DNA of 64,000 nt, from NCBI RefSeq assembly GCF_022024035.1, contig NZ_CP091787.1:2946001-3010000 (forward strand), in the 5' to 3' direction. The position numbers and the translations under genes are program-made. Under the pieces are notes generated by a model that saw only the letters and a list, made by a program, of their open reading frames with translations, had not been told where the DNA came from and made no database searches. Source of the DNA: Prevotella sp. E13-17 (GTDB lineage: Bacteria > Bacteroidota > Bacteroidia > Bacteroidales > Bacteroidaceae). Positions 9,066-18,100 of the stretch are shown in pieces. How positions within the stretch are numbered: position 1 is the stretch's first letter; the number at the start of each line of letters is the position of its first letter.

Positions 9066-10962
9066 AATACTTCGTTTTAATCTGACTTAATATTTTCACA
9101 TTAGTTTGCTCTATCGCTTTCAAGTCGCGATAGAGACGTACTCTAAACCGTAGCATTCTGATATAAAAGAAAAGGCCTAACGGTATGAACAACCCCACCA
9201 CGATGTTCAACCAGCGACGTTCAAAGGGGCGGGTATGCGCATGTGTGGCCATCACAGGATAGTTATTCAACTGGTGAAGAATCACTTTATCACGCGTATA
9301 GGACAGGTTTTCTATAACCATTTCCAGCTCTTCGCTGATATGTGCAATAGCATGATCATCACCAGGCCGGAAGAACACCTTGATAGGCGAAGGCCAACGC
9401 AGCAACTTATGCTTCTCTGTATAATGACGAATCTCTTCTGAAATACGAGTCAAGACCTGAGCATCCTCAACGTAATCAGGGTCTTCTATTATCACTTCCT
9501 TACGTGTTATGTTTCGTTTCACCCGCAAGCCGAACATGCGCATCGCCATCATACGATAAGCATCCATATTTAACACGGTTGAGTCTCCATTGGCTTTATA
9601 GGTAAAGAACACCGCCAAAGGCGACAGTACGGCTGTAGAGATCAGTTTACCGAACCAAATGGTCCAGTTACCATCGCGCGCCATGCGCATACCAGAGTTC
9701 TCAAAAATATAATAGACAATAAAGACGACTACTGAGATGATGACCGGAACGCCCAGACCGCCTTTACGTATGATAGCACCCAATGGTGCACCAATAAAGA
9801 AGAATATGACACATGACAGCGACAAGGTAAACTTGTTGATAGCTTCTATCTGATGACTTCTCACCTGTCTGTTCATCCAACGGGCATAATCGCTTTTCAT
9901 GGCCAAGTCGTTGGTCACATTCTGAGCAGCACGGGCAGCATACTTCACAACCTCCAACTTCTTCTCATCGCTCAGTTTTTCATAGATGCTATCAGGCTGA
10001 GGTTTTACCTGAGCCGACAGTGTTTTAAGGCGAACAGAGTCTTTTTTGGTAAGTTGAGGAACATTCAGTATATAAGTCTTAGCCTCATCATAGAATTGTC
10101 GGCCTACAGAATCGTTATACAGACGTATTGAGTCTATATCATGCAAGATCTGTCGCTCCGACTTCTCCACAGCCCTGCCGCCAATCTCTGCGGCATCGGC
10201 CAAATTAAATCCGCTATCAAAATCTAAAAGAATACGCTTACTACCAAAGGTTTCACGACGATAGGGCACCTCTGCCGACCCACCGAGCTCCTGCGAACGC
10301 ATATTCTCGAACCACTCGCCGCTCCAGAGTGTCAGCAGCAGATGTTTTTTCTCTGCCGTGGTCTGCATCATGCCCGAATCAGCCAAGATGATAGCCTGAT
10401 CCTCGTAAGAGCCCGTCTGCCGGTAAATCATAATTCCATAGAGCTTTCCTGTATCCAGGTTTTTCCTATGCACATAGATATTCGCATTAGGTATGCCATC
10501 ATAGAAAATCCCCTCTGGAATCTCAAGTTCCGGACTTTTTTGTTTCATCGAAACAAGAAGTTGTGCGAAGGCCTTATTAGTTGAAGGACCTATTACATCT
10601 TGAAAATAAAAGGAGACGCCGGCAATCATCAGCGTTATAACAATAAGAGAACGCATAGATTGCATCAGTGAAATACCCGCAGCCTTAATGGCTGTCAGCT
10701 CACTGCTCTCACCCAAGTTTCCATAAGTGATCAGCGAAGACAGCAAAATAGCCAAAGGTAATGCCTGCGGAATGAGCATGAGTCCCATATACCAAAAGAA
10801 CTGTGCTAACACATCCAAAGACAACCCCTTTCCAATCAGCTCGTCCACATAGCGCCACAAAAATTGCATCATCAGCACAAAAAGGCAGATGAAGAAAGCA
10901 CCAGCGAACAGTACGCCAAACTGTTTTGCTACGAATAAATCTAATTTCCTAATCCGAAACAT
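9055..10962 (-). CDS. LptF/LptG family lipopolysaccharide-export permease
   Basis: A 635-residue YjgP/YjgQ family protein. It has N-terminal membrane helices (about 12-33, 50-80, 100-122), a periplasmic beta-jellyroll region with [22 protein letters not shown], then three further helices (about 365-455) and an unusually long C-terminal extension with a final helix near 593-613. E. coli LptF/G are about 360 residues; longer forms are usual in Bacteroidetes. The role is extraction of LPS from the inner membrane with LptB/LptC. It is the first gene of an operon with ribBA and has a TAnnTTTG box 14 bases upstream. Whether it is LptF or LptG cannot be told. Confidence 0.9.
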   Translation of the reverse strand: MFRIRKLDLFVAKQFGVLFAGAFFICLFVLMMQFLWRYVDELIGKGLSLDVLAQFFWYMGLMLIPQALPLAILLSSLITYGNLGESSELTAIKAAGISLMQSMRSLIVITLMIAGVSFYFQDVIGPSTNKAFAQLLVSMKQKSPELEIPEGIFYDGIPNANIYVHRKNLDTGKLYGIMIYRQTGSYEDQAIILADSGMMQTTAEKKHLLLTLWSGEWFENMRSQELGGSAEVPYRRETFGSKRILLDFDSGFNLADAAEIGGRAVEKSERQILHDIDSIRLYNDSVGRQFYDEAKTYILNVPQLTKKDSVRLKTLSAQVKPQPDSIYEKLSDEKKLEVVKYAARAAQNVTNDLAMKSDYARWMNRQVRSHQIEAINKFTLSLSCVIFFFIGAPLGAIIRKGGLGVPVIISVVVFIVYYIFENSGMRMARDGNWTIWFGKLISTAVLSPLAVFFTYKANGDSTVLNMDAYRMMAMRMFGLRVKRNITRKEVIIEDPDYVEDAQVLTRISEEIRHYTEKHKLLRWPSPIKVFFRPGDDHAIAHISEELEMVIENLSYTRDKVILHQLNNYPVMATHAHTRPFERRWLNIVVGLFIPLGLFFYIRMLRFRVRLYRDLKAIEQTNVKILSQIKTKYYGI

Positions 10963-10975
10963 ACAAATTTGGCTG

Positions 10976-10983
10976 CAAAGGTA
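10976..10983 (-). promoter_or_regulatory. -7 box for the lptF/G-ribBA operon
   Basis: TACCTTTG on the minus strand, 14 bases before the ATG at 10962, which predicts a leader of only about 7 bases. No TTTG at standard spacing. Confidence 0.55.
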
Positions 10984-11003
10984 GTGATAAAAATCGACAA
11001 TAA

Positions 11004-11061
11004 GTAATTGAGAATTAATAATTACTTATACTTTTTAGATAAATTATCAATTCTCAATTAC
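11004..11061. repeat. AT-rich 20-base inverted repeat between two minus-strand genes
   Basis: The arms 11004-11023 and 11042-11061 match at 19 of 20 positions (GTAATTGAGAATT… type) around an 18-base loop. The repeat lies just past the stop of the START-like gene. It could terminate transcription or be a dispersed AT-rich palindrome; the low GC content argues against a classical terminator. Confidence 0.6.
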
Positions 11062-11082
11062 ACATTAATATATATAGGGCAA

Positions 11083-11481
11083 TTAAAAACCGCTTGACTG
11101 ATGGAGCCGTTCCAGATTACCATCCCATAGTTCCTGAAGGTCTGCTATATCGTCTGCATAGGCATAATCAACCACACACAAACACAACTCGTTAGTCAGC
11201 TCGCTCCGAACTATGCGCATTTCCCAAAAGGCATCAGGATCATCTTCATCACTCCACCTGAGACGTATATAATTATTTCTGCTTTTCTCCAGCACATTAG
11301 CGTGCATCGTATGATGTTCACCCCACGGATCTCCCCAGGTCAAATGCATGACACCATTTTCTTCATCAACTTTATCTGCCAGCCATCGCTCTAAGCCGTG
11401 ATCCGTACTCAGCAATTGCCATAGCAGTTCTTGTTTGCCAGCATGCAAGGGATATTCAAGCACCAGTTTCTGTTTCCGCAT
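11083..11481 (-). CDS. START-like (SRPBCC) domain protein
   Basis: A 132-residue single-domain protein of the helix-grip START/AHSA1-like fold as found across Bacteroidetes. It begins KLVLEYPLHAGKQELLWQLLSTDHGLERWLADKV, which is the usual N-terminal strand-helix pattern. The middle has HLTWGDPWGEHHTMHANVLE and IRLRWSDEDDPDAFWEMRI, and the C-terminus is a long helix (DDIADLQELWDGNLERLHQS). It has its own promoter. The cytosolic ligand is unknown; the family is conserved but uncharacterised, so no function is assigned. Confidence 0.8.
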   Translation of the reverse strand: MRKQKLVLEYPLHAGKQELLWQLLSTDHGLERWLADKVDEENGVMHLTWGDPWGEHHTMHANVLEKSRNNYIRLRWSDEDDPDAFWEMRIVRSELTNELCLCVVDYAYADDIADLQELWDGNLERLHQSSGF

Positions 11482-11528
11482 ATATATGGGTTAGTTTACA
11501 ATTGGTTTCAGGTTCTGTTTTACAGCGG

Positions 11529-11557
11529 CAAAGTTAATAAAAAGATTAGATTTCAAA
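11529..11557 (-). promoter_or_regulatory. Promoter of the START-like gene
   Basis: On the minus strand TTTG (11554-11557), a 17-base spacer, then TAACTTTG (11529-11536), 48 bases before the ATG at 11481. Confidence 0.6.
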
Positions 11558-11651
11558 GAATATCTCACCCTATATTTTTCTTAATTTAATAAAAAATGTT
11601 AAGCGAAGCAAAAATATTTCCATACTTTTCCTTGGTTTCAAATAAAACTCG

Positions 11652-11659
11652 TACCTTTG
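11652..11659 (+). promoter_or_regulatory. -7 box of the tRNA gene
   Basis: TACCTTTG lies 21 bases before the first base of the tRNA. A TTGG sequence at 11632-11635 is a weak -33 candidate. Confidence 0.65.
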
Positions 11660-11680
11660 CACCCGCTTAACAAAAATGAT

Positions 11681-11754
11681 GGCGGGATAGCTCAGCTGGT
11701 TAGAGCGCATGATTCATAATCATGAGGTCGCCGGTTCAATCCCGGCTCCCGCTA
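11681..11754 (+). tRNA. tRNA with CAU anticodon (elongator Met, or Ile2)
   Basis: A complete cloverleaf. The acceptor arm GGCGGGA pairs with TCCCGCT (one G-U pair at the end), the D-loop AGCTGGTTAG and T-loop TTCAATC are present, and the anticodon stem CATGA/TCATG encloses TTCATAA. The stem lacks the three G-C pairs of an initiator tRNA, so it is an elongator methionine tRNA or a lysidine-modified tRNA-Ile2; sequence alone does not decide. CCA is not encoded. Confidence 0.95.
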
Positions 11755-11759
11755 CAAGC

Positions 11760-11796
11760 AACGAGACTATAGGTCAGCCTATCAGTCTCGTTTTTT
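11760..11796 (+). terminator. Terminator after the tRNA
   Basis: AACGAGACT (11760-11768) pairs with AGTCTCGTT (11784-11792), with an inner ATAGG/CCTAT extension, followed by a run of T. Confidence 0.9.
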
Positions 11797-11938
11797 GTTT
11801 TTCTACATTTAATCACGTCTCTATAGATTATTCACAGGGATAGGGAACAGAACACCTTGTTGAATAACAAAAACCTCAAAAAAAACAAGAAAACCGCCTA
11901 CGGCCATGTAAATATATACTGTGGAGTAAGGGATTAGA

Positions 11939-12220
11939 ATCCAGAGAGGGTCATTTTAAAGTCTAAAAGTACGTGTTCTAAAGTCTTGAAGAGGCGGTTC
12001 TGAAGTCTAAAACCGAAGCTATCATTTCTGGTCTAGCCCCTGGATGCTCTACATCCAGCCCTTAGAACGACCGCATCCAGGGGCTAAAACGACTCGTTCC
12101 AGGGGCTGGATGCGCCACATCTAGGGGCTGGACGGACATCAAAAGTAAAGCTATTACAACGCAAAAGCGAAACTATAACAAGACGAAAGCAGAACTATAA
12201 CAGTGCGAAACCGTTCCTAT
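11939..12220. repeat. 22-base-period intergenic array, copy A
   Basis: About 12 consecutive degenerate units of 22 bases. GTCT occurs at 11961, 11983 and 12005. CCAG/CTAG cores fall at 12055, 12077, 12099 and 12121, and CTAT at 12151, 12173, 12195 and 12217, each series exactly 22 apart. Positions 12005-12201 match copy B (28599-28795) with three mismatches in 197 bases. No open reading frame is conserved. The array lies between the tRNA terminator and the 3' end of the GntR gene. The 11797-11938 stretch before it holds nothing recognisable. Confidence 0.9.
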
Positions 12221-12221
12221 C

Positions 12222-12265
12222 CCGACCAAGAACAACAACCCCACCCTGACCCTCCCGAGGGAGGG
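12222..12265. repeat. Conserved tail module plus GC palindrome after array A
   Basis: CCGACCAAGAACAAC (12222-12236) is followed by a CCACCCTGA stretch and the palindrome CCCTCCC-GA-GGGAGGG (12250-12265). The same order occurs after array B at 28849-28889. From 12266 to 12317 nothing else is seen. Confidence 0.75.
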
Positions 12266-12317
12266 AGACATCCATCCTTTTTCTATCTGATTTCTATCTA
12301 AAGAATCTGCTAAGCCT

Positions 12318-13046
12318 CTACCTTTCTGCCTCTATCCTATAGGTAAAACTATCTGCCCTATAGTAGCCTATATTATATTCTATCGGTTTCCCATTCACAT
12401 CATATACGAAACGCTTACGCACCAAAATCGGATCCGTTGACTCTATTTCAAGTTTCTCGGCAAGACTGTCGCCCGCCAAACGCGCAGAGATTTCCTCTTT
12501 ACTGGTCTTCACCACAATATCAAATTGCGTTTCCAGCAACTCGTACAACGGTTTTGTGAAATCCTCCTCGCCAGTCAGCGGAATATCAGGATTGAAATAA
12601 GAGACAAAATAGACAAAGGGATATTCCTTATTTCCCCTCAGTCGTTCCAGAACAACGCAACGACTATAATTATCAGGATTCAACTCAAAGAAGTTGGCAA
12701 TCTCAGCATGAGGCTGTTTCAAAGAAATATGTAGTTCAAAATTACGAATCTGAACACCCAGCATTTTCATTTCCTGAGAGAAGCTCAGCCAGTTTTTCAC
12801 CCCGCCAACGATGGCCTTTTTCACCACACGCGTGCCAAACCCCTTTTTCCTAACCAGCCTTCCTTCAAAGACCAGTTTATTGATTGCCTGCCGCAGCGTG
12901 TTTCTTGAAATGCTTAATTGTTCAGACAATTCAACCTCACTTGGAAGCAACTTTCCATTCTGATACGCTTCATCCTCGATCAGCTCACGGAGCAATTCCT
13001 CTGCTTGCACATGGAGCGGCTTGGCACTTTTTGGATCTAACTTCAT
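12318..13046 (-). CDS. GntR-family transcriptional regulator with UTRA effector domain
   Basis: A 242-residue HutC/FadR-type regulator. The N-terminal winged helix (about 8-75) contains LPSEVELSEQLSISRNTLRQ and FEGRLVRKKGFGTRV. The C-terminal UTRA domain (about 95-238) contains CVVLERLRGNKEYPFVYFVSYF and VRKRFVYDVNGKPIEYNIGYYR. It is transcribed away from the alpha-mannan locus with 169 bases between the two starts, so it is the likely local repressor or activator of that locus, responding to a mannose-derived or phosphosugar effector. Sus-type loci are more often run by SusR, hybrid two-component or ECF/anti-sigma proteins, so a GntR here is less usual. Confidence 0.93.
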   Translation of the reverse strand: MKLDPKSAKPLHVQAEELLRELIEDEAYQNGKLLPSEVELSEQLSISRNTLRQAINKLVFEGRLVRKKGFGTRVVKKAIVGGVKNWLSFSQEMKMLGVQIRNFELHISLKQPHAEIANFFELNPDNYSRCVVLERLRGNKEYPFVYFVSYFNPDIPLTGEEDFTKPLYELLETQFDIVVKTSKEEISARLAGDSLAEKLEIESTDPILVRKRFVYDVNGKPIEYNIGYYRADSFTYRIEAER

Positions 13047-13071
13047 ATTCTTAAAGTCGTTATTTCACGTG

Positions 13072-13102
13072 CAAAGGTAGCTATTTTTCCGAAAAACACA
13101 AA
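13072..13102 (-). promoter_or_regulatory. Promoter of the GntR gene
   Basis: On the minus strand TTTG (13099-13102), a 19-base spacer, then TACCTTTG (13072-13079), 26 bases before the ATG at 13046. Confidence 0.8.
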
Positions 13103-13138
13103 TTATCCTCACTTTTATTTTAAAAAATGCAAAAATAT

Positions 13139-13169
13139 TTTGCCAACTCAGTCCATCGTAATACTTTTG
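13139..13169 (+). promoter_or_regulatory. Promoter of the alpha-mannan operon
   Basis: TTTG (13139-13142), a 19-base spacer, then TACTTTTG (13162-13169). The predicted start is near 13176, leaving a leader of about 40 bases before the isomerase gene. Confidence 0.8.
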
Positions 13170-13180
13170 CACATAAATCA

Positions 13181-13192
13181 GTATGTTCATAC
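13181..13192. promoter_or_regulatory. Candidate GntR operator
   Basis: GTATG-TT-CATAC is an inverted repeat just downstream of the predicted transcription start of the mannan operon, a suitable place for a roadblock repressor. GntR-family sites are short AT-rich palindromes of this kind. Assignment rests on position only. Confidence 0.35.
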
Positions 13193-13215
13193 ATATACAC
13201 TAAATAGAAGTAATA

Positions 13216-14937
13216 ATGAGAAAAGCAAATTATGATAAGTTCCCTTCTACCAAATTCAAGGGAACTATCATACAAGGGTGGGACGCCATTATAGCCCAAC
13301 TAAAGTGTTCCATGCAGGGTCATGTCTTGTGTATCGACACCTATACTGGTGTTTACGAGACGGAGCTCATCAATGCCTTTTCAGGCATGGGCACCATCAT
13401 CAACACGCGCGACCTCATGAAACCCGAGTCGGAAATCAGAAAGATGACAGCCTCATTCATGACCGATGATGTGCTGTTTGGCTACGTCACCAATCTCAAG
13501 ATGGCCGACTTCTTCTGCCAGGAGAAGTTGCAGGCAGTGAGAGAACAATTAGAGACTGCAACCAATACTATTATTATAATAGGTACAGGCGCCTGTCAGG
13601 TTGCCACGCCAGATGCTCTGAAAGTTTACGTTGACATGGCCCGATGGGAAATCCAGCAGCGCTTCCGCCGTCACGAAGTGAAAGCATTAGGCGTTGACAA
13701 CCGCGACGATGCCGTCTCTATTCAGTACAAACGCGGTCTTTTTATCGACTGGCGCGTGCTTGACAAGTACAAAGACAAGCTCTTTGACAGCATCGAATGG
13801 TGGATAGACACCCATGTGCCCGACCAGCCCAAGATGATAGACAAGGCAACCTTTTTCGATGGCATCGAGCGGACATCAAGAACGCCTTTCCGAGTAGTAC
13901 CCTTTTTCGATCCTGCTCCGTGGGGCGGTCAGTGGATGAAAGAAGTCTGCGATCTGGATCGTTCCAAATCCAATTTCGGCTGGTGTTTCGACTGTGTACC
14001 CGAGGAGAACAGTCTGCTTTTCGAGGTCAATGGTATCCGTTTTGAGTTACCTTCTGTCGATTTAGTCCTTCTGAAGAGCCGTTCATTGCTTGGCGAGCCT
14101 GTCGAAGCCCGCTTTGGCAAGGACTTCCCCATTCGTTTCGATTTCCTCGACACCATGGGTGGTGGCAATCTCAGTCTGCAAGTACACCCAACCACACAGT
14201 TCATCCGTGAGAACTTCGGCATGTACTACACTCAAGACGAAAGCTATTACCTGCTGGATGCTGGCGAGAATGCCGTTGTTTACCTCGGCCTAAAAGAAGG
14301 CATCGACAAGAATGCCATGATAGCAGATTTGCGCAAGGCCCAAAAAGGCGGCTTTGTTTTCGACGCAGAGAAATACGTCAACAAGATCCAAGCCAAGAAG
14401 CACGACCATTTTCTGATTCCCGGTGGAACCGTCCACTGTTCTGGTTCCGAGAGTATGGTTCTCGAGATTAGCTCTACCCCCAACATCTTCACCTTTAAAC
14501 TGTGGGACTGGCAGCGTCTCGGTTTGGACGGCAAACCCCGCCCCATCAACGTTGAGCGTGGCAAGGATGTTATCGACTGGGGCCGCGACACCAAATATGT
14601 CTATGAGCACCTTCGCAACCAGTTTGAGGTTGTAGCCGAAGGCGACGGATGGGTTGAAGAGCGCACCGGACTTCACCGAAACGAGTTTATCGAGACCCGA
14701 CGTCACACGTTTACCAAGCCCGTTACACATCACACGAACAACGGTGTCAACGTATTCAACCTCCTTGAAGGCGAAGAGGCCATCATCGAGAGTCCCACCA
14801 ACGCCTTTGAACCCTTCGTTGTTCATTATGCAGAGACATTCATTATCCCAGCATGCGTAGGTGAGTACACCATTCGTCCTTACGGTCTTTCCGAACACCA
14901 GAAATGCGTGACCATCAAGGCCTATGTGCGTTGTTAG
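13216..14937 (+). CDS. Class I mannose-6-phosphate isomerase with N-terminal extra domain
   Basis: A 573-residue protein. The C-terminal half (about 225-573) is a type I phosphomannose isomerase: FDPAPWGGQWM (231-241), LSLQVHP (319-325) with zinc ligands Gln322 and His324, Glu342, and PGGTVHCSG (402-410) with His407. It converts mannose 6-phosphate to fructose 6-phosphate. The first 200 residues resemble no catalytic motif I can name; CIDTYTGVYETE sits where a kinase-like P-loop might be but lacks a Walker GK[ST]. Related long isomerases are known in Bacteroidetes. It is the first gene of the mannan operon, linking mannose release by GH92/GH76 to glycolysis. Confidence 0.9.
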   Translation: MRKANYDKFPSTKFKGTIIQGWDAIIAQLKCSMQGHVLCIDTYTGVYETELINAFSGMGTIINTRDLMKPESEIRKMTASFMTDDVLFGYVTNLKMADFFCQEKLQAVREQLETATNTIIIIGTGACQVATPDALKVYVDMARWEIQQRFRRHEVKALGVDNRDDAVSIQYKRGLFIDWRVLDKYKDKLFDSIEWWIDTHVPDQPKMIDKATFFDGIERTSRTPFRVVPFFDPAPWGGQWMKEVCDLDRSKSNFGWCFDCVPEENSLLFEVNGIRFELPSVDLVLLKSRSLLGEPVEARFGKDFPIRFDFLDTMGGGNLSLQVHPTTQFIRENFGMYYTQDESYYLLDAGENAVVYLGLKEGIDKNAMIADLRKAQKGGFVFDAEKYVNKIQAKKHDHFLIPGGTVHCSGSESMVLEISSTPNIFTFKLWDWQRLGLDGKPRPINVERGKDVIDWGRDTKYVYEHLRNQFEVVAEGDGWVEERTGLHRNEFIETRRHTFTKPVTHHTNNGVNVFNLLEGEEAIIESPTNAFEPFVVHYAETFIIPACVGEYTIRPYGLSEHQKCVTIKAYVRC

Positions 14938-15135
14938 CCAAGTTGTTCCCCACCTGATGCAGTAGGACCATTTTCCAAAACGCCATTGACACAGGATGCA
15001 GAAGGAGCCTATCGCTTCTTCCAGCATCCAAGGTGGGTAACTGGGAAACCACGTTGCATCCGTCCAGCGATGCATCCTTAAGCATTATCATAACCTCTTT
15101 GATATTAACTTATTAATAACTTAAAACCTTCTTTT
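14938..15135. other. 198-base gap before susC, no gene
   Basis: The gap contains repeated GATGC/GCATC words and a long-range inverted pair (CCCCACCTGATGC near 14948-14960 against GCATCCAAGGTGGG near 15024-15037). This could form a hairpin between the isomerase and susC and reduce read-through or set relative expression. No clear TAnnTTTG box is seen. Confidence 0.4.
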
Positions 15136-18100
15136 ATGAAAAGGATCAAGCAAACAAAAGAGCAATCATGCAACTTGCTTGTAGGCAAACATCCGTTTGC
15201 GTCACAATTATTAGCAGTCGTCATGATTGTAGTCATGAATTTGGTTGGCATGCCAGCATTTTCACAAACAAGAACTGTGACTGGTCATGTTACAGCCGAA
15301 GGCGAACCCGTCATCGGTGTCACCGTACTGGTAAAAGGGACCAATACCGGCACTGTCACCGACTTAGACGGCAACTACTCACTGCAAGCCCCATCGGGTG
15401 CGACACTCGTATTCTCATACGTGGGCTATGACACAGAGGAAGTACAGGTCAACAACCAGCGTCAGATCAATGTCACCATGAAGTCAGGCATACTTCTTAA
15501 GGATGTCGTTGTGGTGGGCTATGGCGTTCAGAAGAAGATCAATCTTACTGGTGCTGTTTCTTCCGTATCTACCGACGACCTCGCTGGCAAGCCCGTATCC
15601 AATGTCTTGGAAGCCATGCAGGGTACCGCCGCCGGACTTATCATCCAGCAAGGCTCATCTACACCAGGCAGTGCTCCCTCCATCAACATCCGTGGTCTCA
15701 ACACCATGAACAACAACGACCCATTGGTTATCATCGATGGCATTGAAGGTTCACTAGCCAACCTCAACCCCAACGACATTGAGCAAATCTCCATTTTGAA
15801 GGATGCCTCATCCACCGCCATCTATGGTTCACGCGCATCCAATGGTGTTGTGCTTGTCACCACAAAGAAGGGAAAGGCAGGCCACGTAGAGGTAGCCTAC
15901 GACTTCCTGATGGGTGTCCAGCAGCCCACCCAACTTGCCGACATTGCCGACTCTTGGAAATATGCCGAGATGTACAACGAGGCAGCCGTCAATTCCAGAC
16001 GCACCACCAAGTTCACCGCCGAAGACATCGCCAGATTCAGAAGCGAAGGTCCCAATGTCAACTGGATGGACGAACTCTACAAGGAGTCGGCTCCTCAGAG
16101 CTCACACAACCTGTCGGTCACTGGTGGCAACGCACAACTTTCCTATCTGGCCTCACTCGGCTATACCGATCAGGAGAGCATGTTCAAAGGTCCCGACTAT
16201 GGCTATCAGCGCTACAATGCCCGCTTGAATGTCAGCCATAGGTTGAGCAAGAACTTCACCTTGAACCTCACCTCGCAATACGCCCGCAACGATATCAAAG
16301 AGCACGCCTACTGGACGGATTGGATCATAGAGCAGGCCAACCGCATGCCACCTATATATAATATAAAGAACGAAGATGGCACCTACACCTACCCTTCAGG
16401 CAGTAATTCCAACTCATTACAGCGCTTAGAGCAAGGAGGTTATCGTAAGAATGCCAACGAAGAGCTGTTGGGAACCCTGCAGGCCGAATGGGAAATCATC
16501 AAAGGTCTGAAGCTCATTGGCAGTGTTGGCGGACGCGTCTGGAACAACCACATGCACGAGAATCGTAAGGCTTTCGAGGGCACAGGTGATGCTGAGAACA
16601 AGCTCACCGAGAACTTCTACCGTTCAAAGAACATCACCACCAACGTGATGAGCACCTACAACACACAGATTGGCAAGCACGCCATTGGCGCCCTGCTGGG
16701 CTACACCTACGAAGGTTTCTCCGACCATAGCTTCAACACCGCCCGCATCACCCCCGACAGCAAGTATGACATCTTCGTTGGTAGTCAAAGCGGCAATGAT
16801 GTCAGCAACAGTGGCGGCGCTGGCGACTGGTCTATCTATTCCGTCTTCGGACGTGCCACCTACAACTACGACGAGAAATATCTCTTCGAGTTCAACATGC
16901 GTAACGACTATTCCTCTTATTTTGCCAAGGGCAATCGCTCTGGTATTTTCCCATCATTCTCGGCTGGCTGGCGCCTGTCTGAAGAGAAGTTCTGGGATTA
17001 TGTTAAGCCCTATATACAGTCCATGAAGGTTCGCGGTTCATGGGGCCTGGTGGGCAACAACCGCATCGGTGCCTACCAGTATATGCAGACCGTTTCGGTC
17101 ACCAACGGCATCTCGTTCGGCAACAAACTTGCCCAGACTGCCTACTTCGCTTCTGCCAACCCCGACATCAAGTGGGAGACCACCCGCATGCTCAACCTTG
17201 GTATCGAGATGGGCATCCTCAACGACAAGCTGAAGCTGACCTTCGACGTCTTCAACAACCATACTAAAGATATCCTTGTCAACCTGCCCGTTCCCGGCCT
17301 GTTTGGCAACGGTGCCCCCATCCAGAATGCCGGCGAGGTTGAGACACGTGGCTGGGAACTCTCGTTAGACTATCACTTCGTCACAGGTCCCGTGCAGCAC
17401 CACATTGCCGGCAACCTCTCTGACAGCTACAACGAGGTTGTCAACACTCATGGTGAGGAGATTATCGGCGGCTACGACGTGAACACGATCATCAAGGAAG
17501 GCTATCCCCTCTATTCATATTATGCCTACAAGTCTGACGGCTTCTTCCAGAACGAGGAAGAGTGTGCCAAAGGTCCCCACTTGGAAGGTATCACTCCCAA
17601 GCCTGGCGACATCCGCTATGTCGATAAAGACGGCGATGGCATCATCAAGCCCGACGACGACCGCTTCGTAGTAGGCAACAGTTTCCCACGTTACACCTTC
17701 GGCTTCACCTATGGCGCCACCTATAAAGGCTTTGATTTCTCTATGATGTGGCAGGGCGTAGGCAAGCGCAACCACTGGATGCGCGGTGAGTCGGTCGAGG
17801 CTTTCCACAACAACAACGAGGGTCCAGTGATGAACTTCCATCTGGACCGTTGGACCCCCACCAATCCCAATGCCTCATATCCTCGTCTCACCATGGGTGC
17901 TGAGTCGGCCAACAATGCTGCTAAGTCCGACTTCTGGATCCAAGACACCAAGTATCTGCGTCTCAAGAACGTGCAGTTAGGCTACACCTTCTCTGACAAA
18001 TTACTGAAGCACACCTTCATCAACCACCTCAGAATCTATGCCACCGTTCAGAACCCATTGACCTTCACAAAGATGAAGGGCGGTTGGGATCCCGAATACA

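Noticed and set aside
9066..9200. A search for an FMN riboswitch before ribBA
   Set aside because: The gene start lies inside the preceding coding sequence, and no conserved riboswitch sequence is seen there.
11681..11800. The tRNA as an integration site for a mobile island
   Set aside because: No duplicated tRNA 3' end, integrase or phage gene is found in the window; the terminator follows directly.
11939..12220. The 22-base arrays considered as CRISPR or as a coding repeat
   Set aside because: Units have no constant repeat/variable spacer pattern, 22 is not a multiple of three, and no open frame is preserved between copies.
14290..15075. A 261-codon minus-strand frame over the end of the isomerase gene
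   Set aside because: It is antisense to well-supported coding sequence with conserved isomerase motifs, and its product has no recognisable feature.
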